Assembly: GCF_035222375.1 (NCBI RefSeq)
Contig: NC_085887.1
Span: 2,083,501-2,147,500, forward strand
Direction of reading: 5' to 3'
DNA length: 64,000 bases
Origin: Podospora pseudocomata
Taxonomy: Eukaryota > Ascomycota > Sordariomycetes > Sordariales > Podosporaceae
The translations under genes were made by a program, and so were the position numbers. The notes beneath the pieces were generated by a model. That model was not told the DNA's origin and made no database searches. It was given only the letters and a program-made list of their open reading frames with translations. Of the stretch, positions 9,733-20,135 are shown one piece after another (the stretch's first letter is position 1; the number at the start of each line of letters is the position of its first letter).

Positions 9733-11774
9733 ATGTCCGATTATATCGGGTTCGTTGTTGCCGACTCTTGCTGTTTCTTCGACTGATTGCTAACTCTTTC
9801 GAATACAGATCCAGAATATCCCTCATATCCAAGAGCGACATCCGCTATGTCGGCACACTTGCGAGCATCAACTCGGATGACTCGACTGTCTCGCTCGAAA
9901 ATGTGAGGACGTTTGGCACTGAGGGCCGTAAGGGCAAGATCGAGGAAGAGGTACCCCCTTCCGACCAGGTCTACGAGTACATTGTCTTCCGCGGAACGGA
10001 TGTCAAGGATCTCAGGATCGAGGAGGGCCCCGCCGCCAAGGAGAACAAGCCGCCGGCTGTCCCCAACGATCCTGCTATTGTTGGTGTGAGTCTACCCTTT
10101 CTCTTTCACTGTTCTGCCCATGGCCATCGTTATGATGAAATATTTTCGGATGTAAAAACATATTTGTCTGAAAAGCGCAAAAACCCCATGTTGATAATTT
10201 CCGTTGCCTTCCTTCTGATCATCTGGCCACGCACACTCTTTGCAAAGCTCAAGCCCTATGTGGAGTAACTGCTGACCAAAATCACTCAGGCTCGCCCTCG
10301 GCCTGGCAACGTCGCTCCTGGCCCACCTGGTGGTCCTCAAGGCCCTCCACAAGGTCCCGGTCCCATCGGGCACCCAGGCCCGCACGGCGCTCCAAACCAG
10401 CCGCAGCCTCCTCCAGGCGCACCTGGTTATGGCTACTTCCCTCACATGGGAGGATGGGGTGGACGTCCAGGTCCTGGTGGCCCCGGTGGTCCCAGTCCAG
10501 GCCCCGTAGGTCCAGGTGGTCCCGGTCCTTTTGGCATGCCCTACCCGCAGCCGGGGTGGTTCCCGCCGGGACAAGAGTTTCCGCCAGTGGGTCCCGGGCA
10601 ATGGAACCCGTATCCTCAGTTTCCTCCTGGTCCTGGTGGTCCTGGTGGCCCTGGTGCTCCAGGTGGTCCTCCCGGTTTCCCTGCCGCTCCTGGTGCACCT
10701 GGACAAGGTCGTCAGTCGGCTAACCAGACGCCCAGCAACCAGGGTCCAGGCCAAAAGCCCGCACCCATCGGTCCTTCTGGAGAAAAGAAGGCCCCGACTC
10801 CAGGACACAATGCTCAGCCTTCGGAGTCCAAGCCCATGATCCCACCTCCTCAGCAATCTGCGGGTGGTCCGGCACCTCCTCCGCCCGTCGCTTCCAAGCC
10901 CACTGCCGAGGAAGTCAAGGCCACGGCAGCTAATCTCGCCCAGCCTACTGCTCCGGCTTCCTCTCAGGGCATTCCCACAGGTCCCAAGAGCGATCGCCCT
11001 GTGCAGATTCTGCCCGCTATCCCCCTTCCAGTTGGCTTGACCTCTAGAGTTGCTCAGCCATCGCCCTCCGCCACCAGATCCGAGCAGAACAATGCCGGCG
11101 CTACACCCGCTGCATTGCGCGATGCCACTCAGGCTGCCAAGGAAGCCGTTGCCAATGCGATGGCTCAGATGGAGAACAATGCATACGCTCAAATTGCCAG
11201 CCAGGGCGCTGCTGTTGACAACTTGACCAAGAAGGTCAACGAGATGAGGGTCAATGCGGCTCGTGGTGGTCATGCCCCTCGCGGTGGAGGCGGACGTGGA
11301 CGTGGAGGTGCTCGCCCTGCTGCCAAGGTGGAAGTCCCCGATTCCGACTACGATTTTGCGACTGCGAATGCCAAGTTCAACAAGCAGGACCTTGTCCGTG
11401 AGGCTATCGCTGGTGGCTCGCCAATTGTGGAAGCTCCCACCCCAGAGGCTGTTGCGCCCGAAGCCCCTGTTGAGAGCACCGAAGCGGTTGAACCCGCTTA
11501 CAACAAGCAGCGGTCGTTCTTTGACAACATCTCTAGCGACCTGAAGGACAGGGAGAATGCTTCTCAGAAGCCAGGCGGCCGTGAGTGGCGTGGAGAGGAA
11601 CAGAGGAAGAACATTGAGACCTTTGGCCAAGGCAGCGTCGACGGTGGTTACCGTGGTTATCGCGGCGGTCGGGGCCGTGGCCGTGGAGGTCGTGGACGTG
11701 GATTCCGCGGAGGACGGGGCGGTAATAATGGTGGATATCGCCCCCAACAACAGCAAACACAGGCACCCCAGTAG
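9733..11774 (+). CDS. SCD6: Scd6/Lsm14 family mRNP translational repressor, three exons
   Basis: Join of 9733-9749, 9809-10085 and 10290-11774 (592 residues). The mini-exon encodes MSDYIG. The first intron (59 nt) has a GCTAAC branch; the second (204 nt) has a GTGAGT donor and GCTGAC branch. Residues about 1-95 form the LSm14 domain (SRISLISKSDIRYVGTL, then EYIVFRGTDVKDLRI). A long P/G/Q-rich linker follows, then an FDF-type motif near residue 445 (SDYDFATANAKFNK), an FFD box near 500 (NKQRSFFDNISS), a TFG box near 537 (RKNIETFGQGS) and a C-terminal RGG region. This is the standard order of the Scd6/Sum2/Lsm14/Car-1 family. These proteins bind eIF4G and the decapping machinery and localise to P-bodies and stress granules. 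The start has a good context (CCACCATG). Confidence 0.95.
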
Positions 11775-12699
11775 AGGGTGTGACCTTTTCTTACCCGTCC
11801 AACACTAATTTGACATGACTCGATGTTCTGTACGACTAGTCAATATCTGGATCTGGGATTTCACTTTTTCTTTCTCATTGGCGGCATGGGAATCTCAAGC
11901 CTGGTGTTTGTTTCTGGACGGGAGTTGGAAGGATGAAGCTACGACGGGAAAACGTTTTGTTTTTATGATGACTTAGCGAAGGTTGCTTTTTAACGATACT
12001 TCGCAACAGGCAGGGCGAAAGGGCGCTTCAGACTTTGGCTCCTACATCGAGGCTAGGGCTGCATCTATCGGGACTGGATTACTGGGTAGATGCAATTAGC
12101 GTCTGAGGTTTGAAGGGGTGTGTCTCTTTAGGTTGATGTGCTCAGTTACGAGCGTGCTGAAATCAGACAGCATGGGCGCAGGGAGGTCTCGGTTTAAATG
12201 GCCTCCCTGGTTTGCGGCGATATGCGTGGGGATTCCCAAAAAATAAAGAAGATATTCAGCCGTCGAGGCTGGTATTCTGGGCTTTTGCTGTTTTTTCTGC
12301 TCTGCGTGATTGTGATTTCTCCCCTCATGAGTCTCTCAACTCTCGGAGTGTATAGTAGGGTCGATGCTTCAATAAGCGCGCCTCTCATATGGTGTTTCTC
12401 TCATTTTCTTATCACCACTGTGGTCTACGAGCAGGGAAATTCTCTTAAATGACGTCTTCTATTCATGCCGCAGCACAACTAGAACTAACAGGAAGCATGA
12501 CATTTGAGTCGACCGTGATCGTTCTTACTTGGGCACCTGGGGGTATGCTCTCAAGTTACGTATCTCAACTGCGGGGAGATCACCATATTCACACGTGCTA
12601 CTTCAAGCCAGAACCCATAAACAGTTATGTACACGCTTCAAACAAAAGACTATCTACACCCGCTTAACACCCCCTCTCCTCCAAGTCATTCTTCCCCCA
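11775..12699. other. Convergent intergenic region between Scd6 and pirin
   Basis: A 925-bp gap between two genes that converge, so it should hold both 3' ends. Short open frames, including one with a hydrophobic run near 12270-12330, have no supporting features. No repeat or RNA gene was seen. Confidence 0.45.
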
Positions 12700-13878
12700 C
12701 TAATGAACCATACTCTTCCCAATCTCACTCCTCCACCCCTTTGCCCTCTCGAACCCGTTGGTGTGGCTCTGGTAGTCGACAAACGCCTGGTAGACCTCCT
12801 CCTGGCTGTTGAGCACAAAAGGACCATACTGCACAACAGGTTGATCCATCATCTGCCCGGCAACCAGGACGAACCTCCCCGGTTTTGTCTCGGTCTCCTC
12901 CACCCGTGCAACAACCCCATCCTCCTCTTTTCCGTTGCCAAAAACGACGTTGTGCCACTGTGAGACTTTCTTCTCTTCTTGCTGCCCGTCACTGAAAGTG
13001 ACGTCTGCCCCCTCGAGAATATAAGCGAACCCTTGCCACCCCTGAGGAACCTCCTGCTCGATCTTCCCCCCCGGTTGGACCTCCACGTCATAGAACACCA
13101 CGGGTGTGTACGCTAGATCTTTGAGGGACTCGACACCGTACGACTTGCCGGAAATAACCTTGATCTTGACTTTGCCATCTTCGGTGATGACGGTGGGTAT
13201 CTCCTCCGCTTTGAGATCCCGATACCGTGGCTCACAGTATTTTAGTTCCTTTGGGAGGTCAACCCAGAGCTGCAGGCCGATGTTGGGGGAGCCGTCGGGG
13301 TTTTGGCGGGGCATCTCGGCGTGCATGATGCCTTTGCCGGCGGTCATGAACTGGAGGTCGCCCGGGTTGAGGGTGCCACGGTTCCCGGCGAAGTCTTCGT
13401 GGTCCATGCCGCCGGTGAGGAGGTAGGTTATTGTTTCTTGGCCGCGGTGGGGGTGGTCTGGGAAGCCGGCGCCGGGGGAGACGGAGAAGTGGTCGAGCAT
13501 GAGGAAGGGATTGAGGGAGCGGAGGGAGGGGGTGCCGATGGAGCGGCGGACTGTGGCGCCTGCGCCTTCGGACTGCTGCTTTGCGAGGAGGGTTTTGAGG
13601 ATGCGGCGGGGGAGGGTGATGCGGGACATTGTTGCTAGCTGGGCTGGTGTGATGACGGTGGTGGTGGTGGGTGGTGGTGAGGATATGTCTGATGAGGGGG
13701 TGGCAGAGGTGAGGTTCAAGTAGTTCTTGATGTTGTCTCTGAGGATGTCCAACGAGACAGGGATGTCAATGTTTTTGATGTGCTCAAGCTCAAAGGCTAG
13801 GTTGGTAGTATAAAAGTAAGCAAAAAGCACACTGACGAGCACAACCGCGAGTGAAGATATCCAAGAAAAAGTCTTCAT
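12700..13878 (-). CDS. Pirin-family protein with N-terminal membrane anchor
   Basis: A single exon of 392 residues. Residues about 100-330 form a complete pirin bicupin. The iron-binding motif HPHRGQETITYLL and the second metal-ligand segment GIMHAEMP are both present, giving the three His and one Glu of the family. Pirins are usually soluble nuclear or cytosolic proteins, some with quercetinase activity. Here an 83-residue extension precedes the usual start. It opens with a strong signal-anchor (SWISSLAVVLVSVLFAYFYT) and continues with a Ser/Thr/Pro-rich linker. A second in-frame Met at 13629 (MSRITLPRR) is where pirins of this type normally begin, so two products are possible. The gene is convergent with Scd6, and its upstream side abuts the LINE insertion site. 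Confidence 0.9.
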   Translation of the reverse strand: MKTFSWISSLAVVLVSVLFAYFYTTNLAFELEHIKNIDIPVSLDILRDNIKNYLNLTSATPSSDISSPPPTTTTVITPAQLATMSRITLPRRILKTLLAKQQSEGAGATVRRSIGTPSLRSLNPFLMLDHFSVSPGAGFPDHPHRGQETITYLLTGGMDHEDFAGNRGTLNPGDLQFMTAGKGIMHAEMPRQNPDGSPNIGLQLWVDLPKELKYCEPRYRDLKAEEIPTVITEDGKVKIKVISGKSYGVESLKDLAYTPVVFYDVEVQPGGKIEQEVPQGWQGFAYILEGADVTFSDGQQEEKKVSQWHNVVFGNGKEEDGVVARVEETETKPGRFVLVAGQMMDQPVVQYGPFVLNSQEEVYQAFVDYQSHTNGFERAKGWRSEIGKSMVH

Positions 13879-14073
13879 CTGAAATTATCTCAAGGTCACA
13901 GCTTCTTATAGATCTGTGAGCGGATGGTGAAAATCACTGGGATTACAAGAAAAAAGTCAAAGTGGGCTAATGATTCATAAATGATGAACAACCCGCTATC
14001 TCAAGAACTCTCTTGAATCTTCCCCCCCCCTCCCCCCATCCCGCTTCTCTCATCATCGTTGCTGTCAGATCGA
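13879..14073. other. Pirin promoter segment up to the LINE insertion site
   Basis: About 195 bp lie between the pirin start codon and the first flanking repeat of the LINE. It contains a C-rich tract (about 14021-14038). If pirin regulation needs more than this, the insertion has displaced the distal promoter by 6 kb. Confidence 0.45.
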
Positions 14074-14087
14074 TGAAGCTGCCGGGA
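14074..14087. repeat. Left copy of 14-bp direct repeat, probable target-site duplication
   Basis: The sequence TGAAGCTGCCGGGA occurs here and again, identical and in the same orientation, at 20122-20135. The two copies sit exactly where the LINE coding region and its 3' CT-rich tail predict the element ends to be. This is the expected footprint of target-primed reverse transcription. Confidence 0.75.
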
Positions 14088-14386
14088 GAGAGAGAGAGAG
14101 AGAGAGATCTATTAGCGTCCAATCGGGTCGAACTGTGGCGCGTGGCCCCGAGGGGTCACGTGCCCGAGCCTACCTCGCCTGGCCCCCGTTTGGGGATGTG
14201 GACGGCCCAAGCTTCTAATACTACTGCTAATACTAGCTGACAGGGCGTTTCGCGTCACAAAAGAGAGTTATTTACAAAGGAGAGAGAGGCCTGCCTGCCT
14301 CAGGGCTCTGGTCCCCGAGGGCTTACGGCTCCTCTGTGGTTCCGCTGTTTCCTCAGGCCATTACAATCTGGGCCTGGTCACGTGTC

Positions 14387-17300
14387 CTATTCTTCTTCCT
14401 CCGCTGGGTCGTACACTCCCGAGCCTTCCACCCACTCGGCGTATTTCTTCCAGTCCTTTCCCAGGAGCTTATCCGGCCTCCTGAGCGCTTTTCGCATTTC
14501 GCTGTTCAGAGTGCCCCTGGCCCGCGCCGCTGGGCACTCCGCGAAGTGCCCGATTTCCGTGGGTCGGCCGCAGCGGCAGGTCCTATACGAGTCGTGTCCG
14601 AAGCGTAGGTGGTACTCCTCGTAGTCTCCGTGTCCCGTCCTCTCCGCCAGGAGGTGGTGTAGGGTCTTTCTTGCGAGCGTGAGTTCCGGGGGGGGGGTCG
14701 TTTCCCTGGTCCCGGGATCATTAGCTGGGCGTATCGCGTCGGCCTGTTCGCCAGCCACCACGAGTTCCACGCCTCCCTCTTCAGTGCCCTGGCCTTTGCC
14801 TTGACTGCGGTCAGGGCGGGGGGGGATCTTGGGTCTGGGAGCGCCCCCCCGAGGCCGGCCTGAACGTCGGCCTCCTCGTTCCCCTGGATCCCCATATGTC
14901 CTGGGGCCCAGTGTACCGTGAGGGGGGGCAGGTGGTGGTCCTTCCACGCGTATCCTATAACCCTGAACGCCTCCTGGGAATTGTCCGAGGGGCGCCCTGT
15001 GATGCCGTATAGTACCGCCGAGTTGTCGATGAAGAGCCGTACCGCCGAGGGTCTTGCCCCCGCCCTGATGTATTCGCGCGCCCACACCACCGCGTGTGCC
15101 GCCCCAACCGCTTCGCCGTCAAAGGCCTCGGATTCTCCGAGCCTTCCGTGGTGCTCGTGTAGCTTCTGCCCATCCTGGTACGCCACGTAGCCCCAGCCCG
15201 TCCTCTTCGGTAGTCCTCGTGCGGGGGCTGCCTTCGATCCGTCACTGAACAGGTGGATCTCGTCCCTAGGGGCGAGGAGTGTCAGTTGTTCGTGGAGTCT
15301 CTTGCCCAGTTCCTTGTTTTCTGGTCTTGGCAGAGGTACCGGGGTGCCGTAGGGTCCATTGCACCAGGTGCGGCCTGGGGCAGTCGGGGAGTAGGGTCGC
15401 GAGTGTTTCCAGTCTGGTTTGCTTCTCCGGGAGACGCCTCCGGGGCCCCCCTGGGTGGCTCCGGCATCGGCCGGGTCCGGAGGACCAGTGGGTGGCGGGG
15501 GTCGAGGCTCTTGATCCGTGCCGCCATCGAGATTCTGGCGAGGGCGAGCGCCACTTCGGCGGGGGGGGTCCCGCTCTCGCGGAAGATCGCCCCCAGGGGG
15601 GTCGTTCTCCAGACCGGGACAACCGCCCTGGCCGCACATTTAAGTGCCTTGTTGACCGCATTCGTTTGTCCTCCTGCCTTACCCCGGTATACCACGTCGC
15701 CGCCCCATACGTCGCCGTGGGTACGACCACTGCCCGGACCGCCTCCGCCGTGGCTCTTGGTGGGGTGCCCCGGGCCACCCTGTTCAGCCTTCGCAGGTGG
15801 TTCGCTATTTTCAGTGCCTTCGTCGCCCACCGATTGGCGTGGGCTTTGAAGTTGAGTTTGGGGTCCAGGAAGAAACCCAGCCATCGGACCTCCTGTTTCG
15901 GCGTCACCTCCGTATTGCCTATCCTTACTGCGGGGGGGGTTGCGCGGCTCTTCGTAAGGTGTAGTAGCTCGCACTTGGCTGGGTCGAACTCGACGCCATT
16001 CCTGGAGCCCCAGGCCTCCGCCTTTTCGGCCGTAGCCTCCAGTATTGCCGCGCACTCCTGGGCGTTCTTGCCTACAGCCAGCAGTCCGAGGTCGTCTGCG
16101 TACGCCGACGCCCCGGCCAGCTCCTTAACCAGTGGCTGTAGGAAGAGTGCGAAGAGGACCGGGCTGGCAGGGGACCCTTGTGGGAGTCCGCATGCCACTC
16201 TTCTAGGGGGGAGGGTGCAGTCTCCTAATCTCATGGCTGAGCTCCGGTGTGACATGAAGGAGTGTACCCATTCGCAGACATTCAGTGGCCAGCCTTGTCG
16301 CCTTAGCCTCCCTGCTAGCCTATTCTTTCTGACCGCGTCGAAGGCGCCCTGTACGTCCATTGTCAGGAGCGCCGCCGCCTTACCCCTTCCCCAGGCTCTC
16401 TCGACGTCGTGTACCAGGCACAGAACGAGGTCCTCGGCGGACCTCCTCGGGAGGGACCCTATGTGGGTGGGGCCGAGCACTTCTTGGTTGACTGCGGTGA
16501 AGCCTATCCTTCTGGCTATCAGTCTTTCAAGACCCTTCCCTATACACGATAGGAGGGCGATCGGGCGCCACGCTCTGACCGTGGTATAGTTGTCTTTGCC
16601 CGGTTTCCTGAGCATTACCGTTTCCGCTTCTTTAAACGGGAGCGGGTGGTGCCCTAAGAGGAGGCACTGTCTGAAGAGGGCCGTGATGTTGTCGCCTATC
16701 TCCCGCCACACCTCGCGTAGTAGGTCTACCGTGACGTCGTCTGTGCCGGGAGCTGTGCTTGTGGTCCCGATTGTGCATCTCCTTGCCTCCTCCGGGGAGA
16801 TCGTGTTGTCCCATTGTATAGTGTCGGTGGGTTGGGCGAGAACCCAAGGCTCTGTGGTGTCCCCGTCTTCTCCGAATCTTTCAACCACCTCTTTCCTAAG
16901 TAGTTCTAGCTTTTCCCCCGGTTCCGTAAAGGTCCTATTCCTGTGGACCAGCGGCGGGGGGGCGAAGGTGTCGGTTGCCTTGTGCCATGCCGCCACTGCG
17001 TAGATGTCCTTGTTCGAGGACGCTTGCTCGAGCTTCTGTTGCCAGTACTCTCTTTTTGCCTTTTTGACCGTTGTCTCGAACGTCTTGCGTATTTGCTTCC
17101 GGTCTTCCTCCCCTTGTGTGGGGTCGTTGCGGCTCTGCTGTAGCGCCACGCGTGCTTCCTTGCACTCCTCGTTCCACCATTGTGTGGTGCCTCCTGCTTG
17201 TCTTCTCAGGCGTCCCGCTCCCTTGATCGCGCCTACGAGGGCGTTCTGTAGGGAGCGAGCCCAGTGGTCGAGGTCCTTGGTTGTGTGTGCTACCGTCGGT

Positions 17301-18086
17301 ACTTGTGTCATGCCCCATCTAGTCAGGGGAGCGGAAGAGCGCCCTATCCTCCTCTTTGGCTGGGACGTAGGGTCTACCTTTCTTGGTTGCCTGTGGGCTT
17401 GCTGGTGGTACCGTCCCCGCCAGGGTGTAGTGGTCCGATCCGGTGTAGGTGTCCTCGTCCACCCAGGCTTTTACCTCTGTGCTCGTTGAGAGGACCAGAT
17501 CGATGGTGTTTCCGTGTATGTTGGTGGGTCCCTGCAGCGATGCCAGGGTGAGGCGGTCTTCCAGCCATCCAGCTATTCGTCTCCCCGCCGGGCACTCCTT
17601 TCCCGGTTGCCAGGTAGGGTGGTAGGCGTTGAAGTCGCCTCCTATGATCGCTGGTCTGCCGGGGTGCCAGCTTTCGACCAGGTCGAGCACCTCGTCGTCG
17701 CCAAGTCTGTCCCTGTATAGGCTGACCCAGACTATCCCTTGGGCTTCTACCGCGCAGGCGTCGCGGTGTCCCGCGTGTCCCAGGCTCTGTTGGGTCCCCT
17801 TGTGTGTCTTTTTGATGTATACCATCGCCCTGGGGGGTCCCGCATTCCAGTCTTCTGTTGGCGTGTAGTGCTGGTATCCTCTGTGGGTTTTGGTCATTCT
17901 TCTGCCGTCCTGGGTTCGTGCCCATGGTTCCTGTACCAATATGACGTCGGCAGTCCTTTCCCACGCCATATTGAGGAGGGCGTCGTGTGCCCCTGGTCTT
18001 CTGGCTACGTTGGCCTGTAGGAAGGAGAGCCCGGACTTTCGTCCGTTTTTGGCCGCTCTCCTGGGCTCGCTGGGTCTCACAGGCAT
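14387..18086 (-). pseudogene. LINE ORF2: endonuclease, reverse transcriptase and RNase H, with frameshifts
   Basis: The start ATG at 18086 overlaps the ORF1 stop (ATGCCTGTGA). The endonuclease block covers 18.0-17.3 kb, with LSFLQANVARRPGAHD, VILVQEPW, IIGGDFNAYHP and GSDHYTL, that is the N, E, D-N and SDH residues of the exonuclease/endonuclease fold. A TAG and a frame change at about 17320 separate it from the reverse transcriptase, which has LPQGSPASPVLFALF and the catalytic AYADDLGLLAVG. Further frame changes lie near 15.70, 15.47 and 15.36 kb. The RNase H follows with LFSDGSK, FDGEAVGAAHA, FIDNSAVLYG and HWAPGHMGIQGNEEAD, so its catalytic residues are present. A last shift at a G10 run (14688-14697) leads to the C-terminal CRCGRPTEIGHFAECP motif. 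All catalytic motifs persist, so the copy is young but not intact. Confidence 0.88.
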
Positions 18087-19971
18087 GGTTCTGTGGCCGG
18101 GGGGTTGGTCGTTGCGGGTTGGGGGTCGGTGTTCCTTCCTTCCGCTGGGTGTGCCGCCGCGTACAGGGCCTCGCCTACCTTGCGTATGGCCTTGAGCTGT
18201 CTGTTGGTTGGTTTCTTGAGGACGCCCCCCTCCGTCCTTGGTCTGGCCGGGCACGCTCCAAAGTCTGCCTTGTGTGGTCCGTGGCAGTTGGCGCATCTCG
18301 GTGGCCTGGCGCAGGGCCCTGGTGGGTGATCAGTTCCGCAGTTATTGCATCTGGCTTGTCTATCGCAGATGCGTGGGTCGTGGTAACCTTGGCATCTATA
18401 GCACTGGTTGGCTTTTGCACTTCTGGTGATCTTTCTGGCCGGCGGGCTGCCAAAGAGTCTGAAGTGGTCAGGGACGGGTTTGATGAAGGATACGACCCAG
18501 TCGGCGTGAGTGTCGTCGGGTAGGGCGTGTTTCGACTTCTTCGCCGAGACCGGTTTGGCCTTAGTGGCCCGGAGGATCTCGTCTTCCATGAGGTCGTTGG
18601 TGTCGATGCTGCCGTCAGGGCCGTTGACCGTCTTCGGTACCCTGGGGACTACGTAGGTATGCCAGGTGGCCGATTCGTCAAGCTTCGCGCCGTGTGTGAT
18701 TAGGGCTGGCGCTAGGGCGAGTAGTTGCGTCCGCGCCTTCTTGTCGGCTGGGACGATCGCGAAGCCAGTGTCGACTTGTTTGGCCGAGCGGATGAGGCTG
18801 AGTGGGGCCCCGAGCTGTCGGCAGAGTGCGACTCTGAAGCCCTCCGCTGATGCCTGTCTCCACGGGTGGCCGTCGGGGAGCCTTACGAAGAGGCGGTCGT
18901 CTTCTCGGTTGGCCTTGTTGTTGCGGCCCACTGTTTTCCAGCCCGCTGTTGGATCGGGGGCGTGGGCAGTCAGGCTGGCGACACTTGTCCGCGCGCTGCT
19001 GGCGGCTTGGCTGCTGCTGGCCCCGCTCGTCGCCACCTGGGCCCACGTGACGCTGGTTGCATTGCTGCCCGTCGGGGTCTCGGCGAGTTTGGGGGTCTTT
19101 GAGGGGCCCCGGGCCTCTGTCGTCGGGCTGGTGCTCCTGGTCGTGCTTGTCGAGGAGTTCTTAGAGTCGAAGCTGGTCGACCAGGCGCTCCTCGCTGAGC
19201 CGGGGGCTCCTGTAGTGCCGTCGATGTCCTTAAGTATCCTAAAGAGCCAAAGGACTTTCTCCTTGCAAAAGGACGCCCATTCTGCCTGCGGGCCGGCCAG
19301 TTCGGCTGCCAGGGCGCCGTTTAGGCTCTGTGCCATGTTCCTGAGCACCTCTTGCCTTTGGAGGGCTTGTGTTCTGTCGTGGTCCATGTCCCTGAAGAGG
19401 GCCTCTACTTCTGGGTCTAGAGGGGGTCTTCCGGCATGCCGGCTGTCCTCGAGGCCTCGTGCGCTGGGCCTATCTAGTCCGAGGGGACAGCTTCTGTCTG
19501 GGTTGTCGGGGGCCGTTGTCTTGCGTGGGCGCGACGGCAGTGGGTGAGGAGGTAGTGTCCCTGCGGTCCTTCCGGTCGGGGTGGGAGTGGTCGGTCTGGT
19601 CGTTGGGAGGGAGTCTCCCATCTCTTCGTCCCTTCTGAGGGCGGCTTCGTCGGCGAAGAGGCTGTCTTCCTGCGGTCCGCGTGTGAGGGGCATTGCTCAT
19701 TTCGACACGGGTCGTCGTAGCAGGAGCCTGCGCAGGCCAGGCAGCCCTCGCAGTTCCACAGGCAGTTGGGGGTCTGGGCGCCTGGTGCCGTCATTTTCGC
19801 GTGGGTTTTAGCGACTAGTTCTTCCGCGAGTCGCCGCTGCTCGAGCGTGGCTTGTTCAGCCGGGACGTTGTTGTCGAAAAGCACTGCTTTCCAGGCTTCG
19901 GAGAAGCCTAGGTAGATCTCGTGCTTCGAGTTGTTCGAGAGGCGGTAGCCTCCTGGGGCCGTCGAGGCCAT
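18077..19971 (-). pseudogene. LINE ORF1, nucleic-acid-binding Gag-like protein with a frame change
   Basis: Nucleic-acid chaperone or RNP protein of the LINE. The likely start is the first Met inside the element (MASTAPGG, 19971). The first frame encodes a short domain with a cysteine-rich stretch (CLWNCEGCLACAGSC). At about 19693 the reading must slip by -1 into the main frame, which runs to a stop at 18077. That frame holds an RRM-like central region and three zinc knuckles near its C-terminus (CYRCQGYHDPRIC, CNNCGTDHPPGPC, CANCHGPHKADFGAC). At 19693 an ATG opens the second frame, so reinitiation rather than damage is possible. The ORF1 stop overlaps the ORF2 start. Confidence 0.75.
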
Positions 19972-20121
19972 CGTTGTCGTGGTAGGTGGGGATGCGGCTT
20001 GTGTAGGGGGGGGTGAGGTGATGAGGGTATTCAGACAAGAGGGCTTCCAAGGCCCTGGAAGGAGTAACCAGCTCCTGATTGGTCGATTCTTCCTAGAAAA
20101 ATATTTTTCAGGGAAAGGTTG

Positions 20122-20135
20122 TGAAGCTGCCGGGA
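20122..20135. repeat. Right copy of 14-bp direct repeat, probable target-site duplication
   Basis: Identical to 14074-14087 and next to the 5' end of the LINE (minus orientation). After the shared bases the flanks differ (GAGAG at left, AAGAG at right), which places the duplication boundary. Confidence 0.75.

Larger units (their letters stand above)
14088..20121 (-). mobile_element. Tad-clade non-LTR retrotransposon (LINE), decayed copy
   Basis: A LINE of about 6.0 kb in minus orientation. Reading its sense strand, there is a short 5' UTR, ORF1 with three CCHC zinc knuckles, then ORF2 with an apurinic-type endonuclease, reverse transcriptase with YADD, RNase H and a C-terminal CxCG...H...C motif. 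The order and presence of RNase H fit the fungal Tad clade. The 3' end is a (CT)n tract (14088-14108 on plus, GA repeats) next to the left flanking repeat. Between the ORF2 stop and this tract lies a 3' UTR with TAGTAT-like repeats (14217-14238). The element is more GC-rich than its surroundings and shows no C-to-T decay typical of RIP. Instead it has about six frame changes, several at G/C runs, so it should not move on its own. Confidence 0.92.

Noticed and set aside
10092-11756. 554-codon minus-strand open frame opposite Scd6
   Set aside because: It is the mirror of the repetitive P/G/Q/R-rich Scd6 exon, has low-complexity Ser/Thr/Arg composition and no domain; the plus-strand gene has all the Lsm14 motifs.
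14088-20121. RIP as cause of LINE decay
   Set aside because: The copy is GC-rich, catalytic codons are preserved and damage is by frame changes; no excess of TA dinucleotides is apparent on reading.
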